Shown in pieces: positions 25,091 through 34,975 of a stretch of 64,000 bases of DNA. Below the pieces are notes generated by a model. It was not told the DNA's origin. It worked only from the letters and a program-made list of their open reading frames with translations, and ran no database searches. The stretch spans positions 62,001 through 126,000 of the forward strand of contig JALNTX010000012.1 of assembly GCA_035726825.1 (NCBI GenBank), written 5' to 3'. Every line of letters begins with the position of its first letter. Position 1 is the stretch's first letter. The DNA comes from Pseudocitrobacter sp913778145. GTDB lineage: Bacteria > Pseudomonadota > Gammaproteobacteria > Enterobacterales > Enterobacteriaceae. Both the position numbers and the translations under genes were made by a program.

Positions 25091-27892
25091 TTAATCGACG
25101 TTCAGCGCGTCATTGACCAGATCTTGTTGCTGTTTCTGGTGAACGGACATGTAACCTACCGCCGGTGAAGCGGAGGCCGGGCGACCTGCGTAACGCAGAG
25201 ACGCTCCAAAGGGAATGACTTCACGGAAATGGTGCTGGCTGCAGTACCAGGCGCCCTGGTTGAGCGGCTCTTCCTGACACCAGACAAAATCATGTACGTG
25301 GGCGAACGGCTTGAGCGCTTCCTGCATCGCCTGATGCGGGAACGGATAGAGCTGTTCAATACGCACGATGGCAACATCTTTCTGCTCGTTCTTACGACGC
25401 TGCTCAAGCAGGTCGAAATAAACTTTACCCGAACAGAGCACGACGCGTTTCACCGCTTTCGGATCCAGCTCGTCGATTTCGCCAATCGCCGGCATAAAGG
25501 TGCCGTTTGCCAGTTCATCCAGGCTGGAGACCGCCAGCGGGTGGCGCAGCAGGGATTTCGGTGACATCACCACCAGCGGACGACGCATCCCGCGCAGCGC
25601 CTGACGACGCAGCATGTGATAAACCTGTGCCGGGGTGGTCGGTACGCAAACCTGCATGTTTTGCTCAGCACAAAGTTGCAGATAACGTTCCAGACGCGCG
25701 GAGGAGTGCTCCGGGCCTTGCCCTTCGTAACCGTGCGGCAGCAGCATTACCAGGCCACACATACGGCCCCATTTCTGCTCGCCAGAGGAGATGAACTGGT
25801 CAATAACCACCTGCGCGCCGTTGGCGAAGTCGCCGAACTGTGCTTCCCAGATGGTCAGCGTGCGCGGTTCTGCGGTGGCATAACCGTATTCGAACGCCAG
25901 CACCGCTTCTTCAGACAGTACGGAGTCCCACACTTTGAACTCGCCCTGGCCGTTATGCACGTGTTGCAGCGGAGTGTAGGTCGAACCGTTTGCCTGGTTA
26001 TGGATAACCGCGTGGCGGTGGAAGAAGGTGCCGCGACCGGAGTCTTCACCAGACAGACGAACGGAAACGCCTTCATCAACCAGCGTGGCGTATGCCAGGT
26101 TTTCCGCACCGCCCCAGTCGAACAGTTTCTCGCCTGCGGCCATTGCCTGGCGATCGCCGTAAATTTTCGCCACGCGAGACTGCATTTCGACCGCATCCGG
26201 CACCGTACTGATACGGTTAGCCAGCTCCTGCAAGCGTTTCATCTCAACCTTGTTCGGATAGCTTTCATCCCACTCGTGGTTGAGGTACGGCGACCAGGTA
26301 AAGGAGTGCAGATTCATCTGACGCCACTCTTTCACCACGCATTCGCCCGCGTCCAGCGCGTCGCGATACAGGTTGACCATTTCGGTGGCGTCTTCCAGCG
26401 TGGCGACTTTCTGCTGTTCAAGTTTGTCAGCATAGATCTTACGCGGGGTCGGGTGTTTTTTGATTTTCTGATACATCAGCGGCTGGGTTGCACTCGGCTC
26501 GTCGGCTTCGTTATGGCCGTGACGGCGGTAGCATACCAGGTCGATGAAGACATCACGTTTAAAGGTGTTACGGAAATCGAGCGCCAGACGGGTGACAAAC
26601 GCAACCGCTTCCGGGTCATCCGCATTCACGTGGAAAATCGGCGCCATCACCATCTTACCGATATCGGTACAGTACGGCGTGGAACGCGCATCGAGCGGGT
26701 TAGAGGTGGTAAAGCCAACCTGGTTGTTAATCACGATGCGAACGGTACCGCCCACTTCGTAACCACGCGCTTTCGACATGTTCAGGGTTTCCTGAACCAC
26801 GCCCTGCCCTGCAACCGCCGCATCACCGTGAATGGTGATTGGCAGCACCATGTTGCTGCTCGGGTTGTCCAGACGATCCAGACGCGCACGCACGGAGCCG
26901 ATAACCACCGGGCTGACAATTTCCAGGTGCGACGGGTTGAACGCCAGCGCCAGGTGTACCAGGCCGCCGTCGGTTTCAAAGTCAGACGAGAAGCCCATGT
27001 GGTACTTCACGTCACCGGTGCCGAGGTGCTCTTTATGTTTGCCGGAGAACTCGTCAAACAGGTCCTGAGATTTTTTACCCAGCACGTTGATTAATACGTT
27101 CAGACGACCGCGGTGCGCCATACCCAGCACCACTTCACGCGTACCGTTGTTACCCGCGTGACGAATCATCTCTTTTAACATCGGAATTAACGCATCGCCG
27201 CCTTCGAGAGAGAATCGTTTCGCGCCCGGGAATTTCGCGCCCAGGTAGCGTTCCAGACCTTCCGCCGCGGTGAGTTCGCTCAGGAAGCGTTTTTTCTCTT
27301 CCGCCGTAAAGGTGGCATGCCCGGCCTCGAAGCGCTGCTGAATCCAGCGTTTTTCTTCGGTGCTGGTGATGTGCATATATTCCGCACCGATGGAGCCGCA
27401 GTAGGTTTGCTTGAGGGCGTCAAGCAGATCCCCCAGCTTCATCGTCTCTTTGCCGATAGCAAACGAGCCTACGTTAAAGGTTTCCTGGAAATCGGCCTCG
27501 GTCAGATCGTGGAAAGACGGATCTAAGTCTGCCACTTTATCCTGCTGCCACAGTCCTAACGGGTCGAGATTGGCCTGTTGGTGACCACGGAAGCGATAAG
27601 CGTTAATGAGCTGCAGGACTTTAACCTGCTTCGCATTGGTGTCAGGGTCGGAAATCGAAGAAGAGTAACGTGAGGCATCCTTCGCCAGACGACGGAAATA
27701 TTCACGCGTGGTGGAATGGAGTTGATCCGGTTTGACTCCGGTGCCAGGTAACTGCTGGAACGTCGAACGCCAGTTAGCGTCTACCGAGTCAGGATCGGTT
27801 AAGAAGTCTTCATAGAGCTGTTCTATCCAGCTCTGGTTTGAGCCAGAGAGGTAAGAAGAGTCCAACCAGGCTTTCAAAGCGCTGTTCTGCAT
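25091..27892 (-). CDS. sucA: 2-oxoglutarate dehydrogenase E1
   Basis: A thiamine-diphosphate enzyme that decarboxylates 2-oxoglutarate and succinylates the lipoyl group of SucB. It has 933 residues, the E. coli length. The N-terminal E2/E3-binding helix is SALKAWLDSSYLSGSNQSWIEQLYEDF. Catalytic segments include HAGNNGTREVVLGMAHRGRLNVL, the ThDP motif GDAAVAGQGVVQETLNMS...NN and the EAQFGDFANGAQVVIDQFISSGEQKW region. It is separated from sdhB by a 346-bp gap containing REP elements. Confidence 0.98.
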   Translation of the reverse strand: MQNSALKAWLDSSYLSGSNQSWIEQLYEDFLTDPDSVDANWRSTFQQLPGTGVKPDQLHSTTREYFRRLAKDASRYSSSISDPDTNAKQVKVLQLINAYRFRGHQQANLDPLGLWQQDKVADLDPSFHDLTEADFQETFNVGSFAIGKETMKLGDLLDALKQTYCGSIGAEYMHITSTEEKRWIQQRFEAGHATFTAEEKKRFLSELTAAEGLERYLGAKFPGAKRFSLEGGDALIPMLKEMIRHAGNNGTREVVLGMAHRGRLNVLINVLGKKSQDLFDEFSGKHKEHLGTGDVKYHMGFSSDFETDGGLVHLALAFNPSHLEIVSPVVIGSVRARLDRLDNPSSNMVLPITIHGDAAVAGQGVVQETLNMSKARGYEVGGTVRIVINNQVGFTTSNPLDARSTPYCTDIGKMVMAPIFHVNADDPEAVAFVTRLALDFRNTFKRDVFIDLVCYRRHGHNEADEPSATQPLMYQKIKKHPTPRKIYADKLEQQKVATLEDATEMVNLYRDALDAGECVVKEWRQMNLHSFTWSPYLNHEWDESYPNKVEMKRLQELANRISTVPDAVEMQSRVAKIYGDRQAMAAGEKLFDWGGAENLAYATLVDEGVSVRLSGEDSGRGTFFHRHAVIHNQANGSTYTPLQHVHNGQGEFKVWDSVLSEEAVLAFEYGYATAEPRTLTIWEAQFGDFANGAQVVIDQFISSGEQKWGRMCGLVMLLPHGYEGQGPEHSSARLERYLQLCAEQNMQVCVPTTPAQVYHMLRRQALRGMRRPLVVMSPKSLLRHPLAVSSLDELANGTFMPAIGEIDELDPKAVKRVVLCSGKVYFDLLEQRRKNEQKDVAIVRIEQLYPFPHQAMQEALKPFAHVHDFVWCQEEPLNQGAWYCSQHHFREVIPFGASLRYAGRPASASPAVGYMSVHQKQQQDLVNDALNVD

Positions 27893-28070
27893 CGTGATCC
27901 CTTAAGCATTTTTATGCTTACTTCGCCGTGGATACTACCACGTACATTGGCTGTACGTGCCGGGGTTCACCTGCGAGCTCTTGTCTAAGTAGTGGCTCGC
28001 GAAGGAACCTTTAAAAACTGTCGAACATAATCAGGGGCAGTTTTTAGAGGTTTCCTGCATATCTTTGTTA

Positions 28071-28212
<142 letters not shown>

Positions 28213-28238
28213 CTGTGCACCGGATAAGGCGTTTTTAC

Positions 28239-28955
28239 TCACGCACTGCGCTGCAACAACATCGACTTAATATGACCAATCGCGCGCGTCGGGTTCAGCC
28301 CCTTCGGACATACACTGACGCAGTTCATGATGCTATGGCAGCGGAATACGCTGAAAGCGTCACTCAGACCATCAAGGCGGCTGTCGGTTTCGGTATCACG
28401 GCTATCAATCAGGAAGCGGTACGCTGCCAACAGACCTGCCGGGCCGATAAACTTATCCGGGTTCCACCAAAACGATGGGCAGGACGTCGAGCAACATGCA
28501 CACAGGATACACTCGTACAACCCATCGAGTTTTTCACGCTGCTCTGGCCCCTGAAGGTGCTCGCGAGCAGGAGGATTTTGCCCATTATTCAACAAGTAAG
28601 GCTTAATCTTCTCATATTGTGCATAGAATTGCCCCATGTCTACCACCAAATCACGAATGACCGGTAAACCTGGCAGCGGACGGATAACAATCTTCTGTTT
28701 GCCATTGCCCAGCGCCGAAATTGGCGTGATGCAGGCCAGACCGTTTTTACCGTTCATGTTCAGGCCATCAGAACCACACACCCCTTCACGGCAGGAGCGG
28801 CGGAACGACAGACTTGGATCTTTCTCTTTCAGCTGAATAAGCGCATCCAGCAGCATCATGTCGCGCCCTTCTTCGCCTTCCAGGGTGTAATCCTGCATGC
28901 GCGGAGCGTCATCGACATCCGGGTTATAACGATAAATTGAAAATTCGAGTTTCAT
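28239..28955 (-). CDS. sdhB: Succinate dehydrogenase iron-sulfur subunit
   Basis: The electron-transfer subunit of complex II, passing electrons from the SdhA flavin to quinone. It has 238 residues. The [2Fe-2S] cluster lies in CREGVCGSDGLNMNGKNGLAC, the [4Fe-4S] in CILCACCSTSCP and the [3Fe-4S] in CHSIMNCVSVCPKGLNP. It lies 15 bp after sdhA. Confidence 0.98.
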   Translation of the reverse strand: MKLEFSIYRYNPDVDDAPRMQDYTLEGEEGRDMMLLDALIQLKEKDPSLSFRRSCREGVCGSDGLNMNGKNGLACITPISALGNGKQKIVIRPLPGLPVIRDLVVDMGQFYAQYEKIKPYLLNNGQNPPAREHLQGPEQREKLDGLYECILCACCSTSCPSFWWNPDKFIGPAGLLAAYRFLIDSRDTETDSRLDGLSDAFSVFRCHSIMNCVSVCPKGLNPTRAIGHIKSMLLQRSA

Positions 28956-28970
28956 TGACCTGTCTCCGCA

Positions 28971-30737
28971 TTAATAAGTACGAATCTTCGGCGGGAACGC
29001 CGGACGCAGTTTTGGTTCCATATTGACGCTACGACGCGTCATGGACTCAGACTCTGGCAGATACAGGGAATGGCACAGCCAGTTTGCGTCGTCACGATCC
29101 GGATAGTCGAAGCGGCTATGCGCGCCACGGCTCTCGGTGCGGAAGTTTGCGGATACGGCAGTCGCGTAAGCGGTTTCCATCAGGTTATCCAGCTCCAGGC
29201 ACTCAACGCGCTGGGTGTTGAATTCGCTGGAAGTGTCGTCCAGACGGGCATTTTTCAGACGCTCACGAATCACTTTCAGTTGCTCAAGACCTTTCGCCAT
29301 CGCATCACCTTCACGGAATACCGAGAAGTTATGCTGCATGCATTCCTGAAGCGCTTTACGGATTTCAACCGGATCTTCACCGTCACGGTTGCCATTCCAG
29401 CGATTCAGACGTTGCAGGGAAGCGTCAATTTCATCCTCGGTGGCATCGCGCAGTGCGCCCTGCTCGGCAATAGACTCTTGCAGATGCAGGCCAGCCGCAC
29501 GACCAAATACCACCAGGTCCAGCAGCGAGTTGCCACCCAGACGGTTAGCGCCGTGTACGGATACGCAGGCAATTTCACCCACCGCGAACAGCCCTGGGAT
29601 CACCACATCTTCACCCTGCTCGTTCACGGTTAGCGCCTGGCCGGTCACTTTGGTCGGAATACCGCCCATCATGTAGTGACAGGTTGGGATTACCGGAATC
29701 GGCTCTTTAACCGGGTCGACGTGGGCGAAGGTGCGAGAAAGTTCCAGGATGCCCGGCAGACGGGATTCGAGAACTTCTTTACCCAGATGGTCGAGTTTCA
29801 GTTTCGCGTGCGGGCCCCACGGACCGTCACAGCCGCGACCTTCACGGATTTCGATCATGATGGAACGCGCCACCACATCACGACCCGCCAGGTCTTTCGC
29901 ATTCGGCGCATAACGCTCCATGAAGCGCTCGCCGTGTTTGTTCAGCAGATAACCACCTTCACCACGGCAGCCTTCTGTCACCAGCACGCCCGCACCGGCG
30001 ATACCGGTTGGGTGGAACTGCCACATTTCCATATCCTGCACCGGCACACCGGCACGCAGGGCCATACCGACGCCGTCACCGGTGTTGATATGCGCGTTAG
30101 TGGTGGACTGATAGATACGGCCTGCGCCGCCGGTCGCCAGCACGGTGGCGTTGGCTTTGAAGTAAACCACTTCACCGGTTTCGATGCACAGGGCGGTACA
30201 ACCGACCACCGCGCCGTCAGCGTTTTTTACCAGATCCAGCGCGTACCACTCAGAGAAAATAGTGGTGTGGTTTTTCAGGTTCTGCTGATAAAGCGTATGC
30301 AGCAGTGCGTGACCGGTACGGTCAGCCGCCGCCGCAGTGCGTGCTGCCTGCTCGCCGCCGAAGTTTTTCGACTGGCCGCCAAACGGACGTTGATAAATAC
30401 GGCCATCGTCCAGGCGGGAGAACGGCAGGCCCATGTGTTCCAGCTCAAGAATCGCTTCCGGGCCGGTTTTACACATATATTCGATCGCGTCCTGGTCACC
30501 AATGTAGTCCGACCCTTTTACGGTGTCGTACATGTGCCATTCCCAGTTATCTTCATGGGTGTTACCCAGCGCAACGGTGATACCACCCTGCGCGGATACG
30601 GTGTGCGAACGGGTTGGGAAAACTTTTGAGAGCAGCGCACAGGTCTGGCCGCTCTGGGAAATTTGCAGTGCCGCACGCATACCCGCGCCACCGGCACCAA
30701 TCACAACAGCATCAAATTCTCTTACTGGCAGTTTCAT
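28971..30737 (-). CDS. sdhA: Succinate dehydrogenase flavoprotein subunit
   Basis: The catalytic subunit of complex II, with covalent FAD, oxidising succinate to fumarate. It has 588 residues from the ATG at 30737; an upstream in-frame start is inside sdhD and not used. The FAD-binding GAGGAGMRAA is followed by the flavinylated His-45 in PTRSHTVSAQGG. Further motifs are HPTGIAGAGVLVTEGCRGEGG and the active-site CHYMMGGIPT. The start overlaps the sdhD stop by one base (TAATG). Confidence 0.98.
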   Translation of the reverse strand: MKLPVREFDAVVIGAGGAGMRAALQISQSGQTCALLSKVFPTRSHTVSAQGGITVALGNTHEDNWEWHMYDTVKGSDYIGDQDAIEYMCKTGPEAILELEHMGLPFSRLDDGRIYQRPFGGQSKNFGGEQAARTAAAADRTGHALLHTLYQQNLKNHTTIFSEWYALDLVKNADGAVVGCTALCIETGEVVYFKANATVLATGGAGRIYQSTTNAHINTGDGVGMALRAGVPVQDMEMWQFHPTGIAGAGVLVTEGCRGEGGYLLNKHGERFMERYAPNAKDLAGRDVVARSIMIEIREGRGCDGPWGPHAKLKLDHLGKEVLESRLPGILELSRTFAHVDPVKEPIPVIPTCHYMMGGIPTKVTGQALTVNEQGEDVVIPGLFAVGEIACVSVHGANRLGGNSLLDLVVFGRAAGLHLQESIAEQGALRDATEDEIDASLQRLNRWNGNRDGEDPVEIRKALQECMQHNFSVFREGDAMAKGLEQLKVIRERLKNARLDDTSSEFNTQRVECLELDNLMETAYATAVSANFRTESRGAHSRFDYPDRDDANWLCHSLYLPESESMTRRSVNMEPKLRPAFPPKIRTY

Positions 30738-31084
30738 TACACACCCCACACCACAACAAATCCATAAATGACGTAAACCACCAGCGCAACAACGATTGCC
30801 AGTTGCAGCACCATGCGCAGTGCCAGCGGTTTAACGTAGTCGGTCAGCACCTGCCACATGCCAATCCAGGCATGAATCAGGATAGAAAACAGGGCCAACA
30901 AGGTGAACACTTTGGTGAACGCAGAGGAGAAGAAACCACTCCAGACTTCCCAGGTGAGGTCGCCGCTTGTCGCGAAAAAACCAACCATGTAGATGATGTA
31001 CAGAGTCAGGACGATGGCGGTGGCACGTACCAGGATGAAGTCATGTACGCCGTTGCGTCCTAATGCTGAGGCGTTGCTTACCAT
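30737..31084 (-). CDS. sdhD: Succinate dehydrogenase membrane anchor subunit D
   Basis: With SdhC it anchors complex II and forms the ubiquinone site and heme b pocket. It has 115 residues and three membrane helices. The heme/quinone region is in FSILIHAWIGMWQVLTDYVK (His ligand, quinone-site Tyr). It overlaps both neighbours by a few bases (sdhC stop, sdhA start). Confidence 0.97.
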   Translation of the reverse strand: MVSNASALGRNGVHDFILVRATAIVLTLYIIYMVGFFATSGDLTWEVWSGFFSSAFTKVFTLLALFSILIHAWIGMWQVLTDYVKPLALRMVLQLAIVVALVVYVIYGFVVVWGV

Positions 31085-31467
31085 ACGAGGACTCCTGCAA
31101 GAATTGAAAGCACGACAGTAATAACAAAAGAAATTTTGGCGGAGCGCTTACCTGCTTCGAGGGTTTCTTCCAGATAGCCAAAATCCATCAGCAGATGACG
31201 AATCCCTACGATGGCATGATAAGCCAGCGCCGTCAGGATGCCCCACATAATGAATTTAACGAAGAAGCTGCCCATGATGGAGGAGGCATAAAGGAAGCCT
31301 TCCGGAGAGGAGAGACTGGTGCCCAGCAGCCAAAGCAGAATACCGACAGCCACAAACGTTATGACTCCGGAGACGCGATGGAGAATGGACGCTATCGCCG
31401 TGATTGGGAACCGGATCGTTTGCAGATCCAGGTTGACAGGTCTTTGTTTTTTCACATTTCTTATCAT
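31078..31467 (-). CDS. sdhC: Succinate dehydrogenase cytochrome b556 subunit C
   Basis: The larger membrane anchor of complex II. It has 129 residues from MIRNVKKQRPVNLDLQTIRFP; a longer frame to 31482 lacks conservation with the E. coli start. Three membrane helices are visible. The segment FPITAIASILHRVSGV includes the Ser and Arg of the quinone site, and the heme ligand His is in LTALAYHAIVGIRHL. First gene of sdhCDAB-sucABCD. Confidence 0.97.
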   Translation of the reverse strand: MIRNVKKQRPVNLDLQTIRFPITAIASILHRVSGVITFVAVGILLWLLGTSLSSPEGFLYASSIMGSFFVKFIMWGILTALAYHAIVGIRHLLMDFGYLEETLEAGKRSAKISFVITVVLSILAGVLVW

Positions 31468-31704
31468 GAATAACGCCCACATGCTGTTCTTATTGTTTCC
31501 TTTCCTCCGGTCTGCTTGCGGGTCAGACAGCGTCCTTATCTATAACTTCGCGTCATATAAAACTCTGCTTCCAGATGCTAAAACGACACGTTACAACGCT
31601 GGGTGGCTCGGGATTGCAGGGTGTTCCGGAGACCTGGCGGCAGTATAGGCTGTTCACAAAATCATTACAATTAACCTACATATAGTTTGTCGGGTTTTAT
31701 GCTG

Positions 31705-31726
31705 AACAGTGATCAACGTCACGATT
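31705..31726 (-). promoter_or_regulatory. CRP-site match in the sdhC-gltA control region
   Basis: AGTGA-TCAACG-TCACG is a near-consensus CRP site. It lies in the 654-bp AT-rich region 31468-32121 that separates the divergent sdhC and gltA genes. CRP activation of sdh is established in E. coli. I see no gene in the region. Confidence 0.55.
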
Positions 31727-31780
31727 ACAACAATATTTTAAAAATTAATCACGTAATTTGACAAATATTAAACATTATTG

Positions 31781-31810
31781 TTACAACCATCACCTGAAAA
31801 AGCATATAAT
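31781..31810 (+). promoter_or_regulatory. Candidate gltA promoter
   Basis: TTACAA, an 18-bp spacer and a perfect TATAAT (31805-31810) point to a start near 31817, giving a leader of about 305 nt. The distal E. coli gltA transcript has a leader of similar length. Confidence 0.55.
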
Positions 31811-32121
31811 GCGCAAAAGTTATGGGGTCACTCTTTCACCTGATAATAAGTTATGTAACAGTGTGGTGCTATTGACCAAAGTTATCAGGAAAGATATTAG
31901 TGATAGACAGGTTTTGACTATTCGGGCTGCTAATGTCCTGATTTGCTGATGTTTCACTGTAGATTAAACGCGTACCGTCAAGCGCCATTTGCTCTGTACC
32001 CTGGTATCACCTCTGCAGCAGAGCCTTGAGCCAAAAAACAAACTGGTCACGTTAAACTATCATTTGAATGCAAACCAGGTAGCCGGCAGCCTTAAGCAAT
32101 AAGGCGCTAAGGAGACCGTAA

Positions 32122-33405
32122 ATGGCTGATACAAAGGCAAAAATCACCCTCGGTGGTGACACTCCTATTGAACTGGATGTGCTAAAAGGCACGCTCGGTG
32201 AGGATGTTATTGATATCCGTAGTTTGGGTTCGAAAGGCATTTTTACTTTTGACCCTGGTTTCACCTCTACCGCATCCTGCGAATCCAAAATCACATTCAT
32301 TGATGGTGATGAAGGTATCCTGCTGCACCGCGGTTTCCCGATTGACCAGTTAGCCACTGAATCTAACTATCTCGAAGTTTGCTACATCCTGCTGCACGGT
32401 GAGAAACCGACGCAGGCAGAGTATGACGAATTCAAAACCACCGTGACCCGCCACACCATGATCCACGAGCAGATCACCCGTCTGTTCCACGCCTTCCGCC
32501 GCGACTCTCACCCAATGGCGGTAATGTGCGGGATCACCGGCGCGTTAGCGGCGTTCTATCACGACTCGCTGGATGTGAATAATCCGCGTCATCGCGATAT
32601 CGCCGCATTCCGTCTGCTGTCCAAAATGCCGACCATGGCCGCGATGTGTTACAAATATTCCATCGGCCAGCCGTTCGTTTACCCGCGCAACGACCTCTCC
32701 TACGCGGGCAACTTCCTGAACATGATGTTCTCCACGCCGTGCGAACCGTACGAAGTGAACCCGATTCTGGAACGCGCAATGGATCGTATTCTGATCCTGC
32801 ACGCTGACCACGAACAAAACGCCTCGACCTCTACCGTGCGTACCGCGGGCTCCTCCGGCGCTAACCCGTTCGCCTGCATCGCGGCCGGTATTGCTTCCCT
32901 GTGGGGGCCGGCACACGGCGGCGCCAACGAAGCGGCGCTGAAAATGCTGGAAGAGATAAGCTCCGTTGAACACATTCCGGAATTCGTACGCCGTGCGAAA
33001 GACAAGAATGATTCTTTCCGCCTGATGGGCTTCGGTCACCGTGTTTACAAAAACTATGACCCGCGCGCCACCGTGATGCGTGAAACCTGCCATGAAGTGC
33101 TGAAAGAGCTGGGTACCAAAGATGACCTGCTGGAAGTGGCGATGGAGCTGGAACACATCGCGCTGAACGACCCGTACTTCATCGAGAAGAAACTCTACCC
33201 TAACGTAGACTTCTACTCCGGCATCATTCTGAAAGCGATGGGCATTCCGTCCTCCATGTTTACCGTTATCTTTGCGATGGCGCGTACCGTGGGCTGGATT
33301 GCACACTGGAATGAAATGCACAGCGAAGGCATGAAAATCGCCCGTCCTCGTCAGCTGTACACCGGCTACGAAAAGCGCGATTTTAAGTCTGACCTTAAGC
33401 ATTAA
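32122..33405 (+). CDS. gltA: Citrate synthase (type II)
   Basis: Condenses acetyl-CoA and oxaloacetate to citrate, entry to the TCA cycle; the hexameric type II enzyme is inhibited by NADH. It has 427 residues, the E. coli length (MADTKAKITLGGDTPIELDVL). Catalytic residues are visible: His-265 in GPAHGGANEA, the His in GFGHRVYKNYDPR and the Asp in LYPNVDFYSG. Divergent from sdhC; monocistronic with a strong terminator. Confidence 0.98.
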   Translation: MADTKAKITLGGDTPIELDVLKGTLGEDVIDIRSLGSKGIFTFDPGFTSTASCESKITFIDGDEGILLHRGFPIDQLATESNYLEVCYILLHGEKPTQAEYDEFKTTVTRHTMIHEQITRLFHAFRRDSHPMAVMCGITGALAAFYHDSLDVNNPRHRDIAAFRLLSKMPTMAAMCYKYSIGQPFVYPRNDLSYAGNFLNMMFSTPCEPYEVNPILERAMDRILILHADHEQNASTSTVRTAGSSGANPFACIAAGIASLWGPAHGGANEAALKMLEEISSVEHIPEFVRRAKDKNDSFRLMGFGHRVYKNYDPRATVMRETCHEVLKELGTKDDLLEVAMELEHIALNDPYFIEKKLYPNVDFYSGIILKAMGIPSSMFTVIFAMARTVGWIAHWNEMHSEGMKIARPRQLYTGYEKRDFKSDLKH

Positions 33406-33420
33406 TCAGTCTGGATGTGA

Positions 33421-33446
33421 AAAAAGCGCCTGCGGGCGCTTTTTTG
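33421..33446 (+). terminator. Terminator of gltA
   Basis: An 11-bp perfect stem AAAAAAGCGCC/GGCGCTTTTTT has a 4-nt loop and ends in a T run. Confidence 0.92.
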
Positions 33447-33473
33447 TGCCAAATAACCACCATTCATCGCCCT

Positions 33474-33506
33474 TGTAGGCCGGATAAGGCGAAGCCGCAT
33501 CCGGCA
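33474..33506. repeat. Single REP unit between gltA and nei
   Basis: TTGTAGGCCGGATAAGGCG...CGCATCCGGCAAAAA is one REP palindrome between the convergent ends of gltA and nei. Confidence 0.85.
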
Positions 33507-33515
33507 AAAACCACC

Positions 33516-34307
33516 CTACTTCTGGCAATTCGGGCACCAGTAAAACGGCCTCGACGACATACTCGTCTTCTCAATCACGCCACCACACCGCTCGCACGCT
33601 TCGCCATCACGATGAAAGACTTTAAAGCGGAACAGCGCGCCGTGATGTTTCTTCTCATCCACCCGCCCGCGCGTGTTATACGACAACCGCGGGATCGCCA
33701 GCAACGCCTGCGCCAGCGCATCAAGCTGTGCATCAGTAAGCTGTGAGGCTTTACGCTGCGGGGCAAGCCGCGTTTTCCAAAGAATTTCAACGCGCAGGTA
33801 ATTCCCTAACCCGGCAAGAAACGCCTGGTCCAGTAACAATCCGGAAAACTGACGATTGCGAAAACGCGGCGACAACAGACGCGCTTTAACATCGGCCTCT
33901 GTCAGCTTGAGGTCGAGCACATCCGGGCCAACGCGCTGTAAGAACGGATGCGTGGTCAGTTGCTCGGGCGTTAACATCTCGATGTCCGAGGCGCTGTAGA
34001 GCAGAATCGCTTTATCCGCCGTTTGCAGCATCACGCGCAATACGCGCGTGGTTTGCGGCACGGAATTCGCCTTCACCACTCGCCATACACCGTAGAGCTG
34101 ATTATGGCTGTAGAGCGTCAGTCCGTTTGAGAAGTGGGTGAGAAGCGCCTTACCGCGCGTTTCAATATGGGTAATGCGCTGCCCCACCAGCTGCGATTCA
34201 TAAGGTTTCAGTTGTTCGAAGGCAAACCACACCTCAGTGAGTGGTTTGCCTTTAACAGCTGCCTCCAGGCTATCCGCCGCGCGGCGGATCTCCGGGCCTT
34301 CAGGCAT
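33516..34307 (-). CDS. nei: Endonuclease VIII (DNA glycosylase/AP lyase)
   Basis: Removes oxidised pyrimidines from DNA. It has 263 residues. The catalytic N-terminus is MPEGPEIRR (Pro-2 and Glu-3 after Met removal). The H2TH region follows, and the C-terminal zinc finger is CERCGGVIEKTSMSSRPFYWCPNCQ with the catalytic Arg. It is the last gene of the co-directional run that starts with ybgI, 14 bp after pcp. Confidence 0.97.
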   Translation of the reverse strand: MPEGPEIRRAADSLEAAVKGKPLTEVWFAFEQLKPYESQLVGQRITHIETRGKALLTHFSNGLTLYSHNQLYGVWRVVKANSVPQTTRVLRVMLQTADKAILLYSASDIEMLTPEQLTTHPFLQRVGPDVLDLKLTEADVKARLLSPRFRNRQFSGLLLDQAFLAGLGNYLRVEILWKTRLAPQRKASQLTDAQLDALAQALLAIPRLSYNTRGRVDEKKHHGALFRFKVFHRDGEACERCGGVIEKTSMSSRPFYWCPNCQK

Positions 34308-34321
34308 AATGTCATCCTTTG

Positions 34322-34966
34322 TTAATGCGTTGCACCGCCGGTGACCTGAATATCGTTTTCCACCTGCAAGGCAGTGGCAATCGCCAGTTCCAGGCCCTGA
34401 CGCACGGTTTCCGCCGCCATGCTCGGCGCACCAGGGTGCGCCGCCGCCTGCTGCGGCAGATACGGAATATGGATAAAACCGCCCTTCGCTTCCGGCAAAC
34501 CGCTCAGTTTATGCAGCAGGCCATACATCACGTGATTACACACAAACGTGCCCGCCGTTTGCGATACTGACGCGGGAATACCCGCCTCACGCAGCGCGCT
34601 CACGATGGCTTTGATCGGCAGCGAACTAAACCACGCCGCCGGACCACTGGCCACAATAGGCGTATCGACCGGCTGATTGCCCCGGTTGTCCGGAATGCGG
34701 GCGTCATCGACGTTAATCGCCACGCGCTCAACGCTGATATCCGTGCGGCCCCCAGCCTGCCCGACGCTGAGAACGAGCGTCGGCGAGAGCGAATCAATGG
34801 CCGCGTTCAGTTCAATCAGCGCTTCGCCAAATACGCACGGCAGTTGACGCGCCACGACGCGGCACCCGCCGATGATAGCATTATCAAGGCGCGAAACGAC
34901 TTCCCATGAAGGGTTAACCGCTTCGCCATCAAACGGCTCGAACCCGGTGATTAATACTGTGCGCAT
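34322..34966 (-). CDS. pcp: Pyrrolidone-carboxylate peptidase (pyroglutamyl peptidase I)
   Basis: A cysteine peptidase (family C15) that removes N-terminal pyroglutamate from peptides, releasing 5-oxoproline. It has 214 residues. I chose the ATG at 34966, five bases after AGGAG. Family motifs: MRTVLITGFEPFDGEAVNPSWE, LSVGQAGGRTDISVERVAIN with the catalytic Glu, TAGTFVCNHVMYG with the catalytic Cys, and GFIHIPYLP with the His. It sits directly behind the DUF979/DUF969 genes and close to pxpABC, which consume its product. Absent from this locus in E. coli K-12. Confidence 0.96.
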   Translation of the reverse strand: MRTVLITGFEPFDGEAVNPSWEVVSRLDNAIIGGCRVVARQLPCVFGEALIELNAAIDSLSPTLVLSVGQAGGRTDISVERVAINVDDARIPDNRGNQPVDTPIVASGPAAWFSSLPIKAIVSALREAGIPASVSQTAGTFVCNHVMYGLLHKLSGLPEAKGGFIHIPYLPQQAAAHPGAPSMAAETVRQGLELAIATALQVENDIQVTGGATH

Positions 34967-34975
34967 TTTCACTCC

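Noticed and set aside
22578..25094. 344- and 380-codon plus-strand frames opposite sucC and sucB
   Set aside because: Antisense shadows of conserved TCA genes, with no recognisable protein features.
25616..27094. A 492-codon plus-strand frame opposite sucA
   Set aside because: sucA is unmistakable on the other strand. The antisense product has no domain, start context or hydrophobic pattern; it reflects codon bias on the coding strand.
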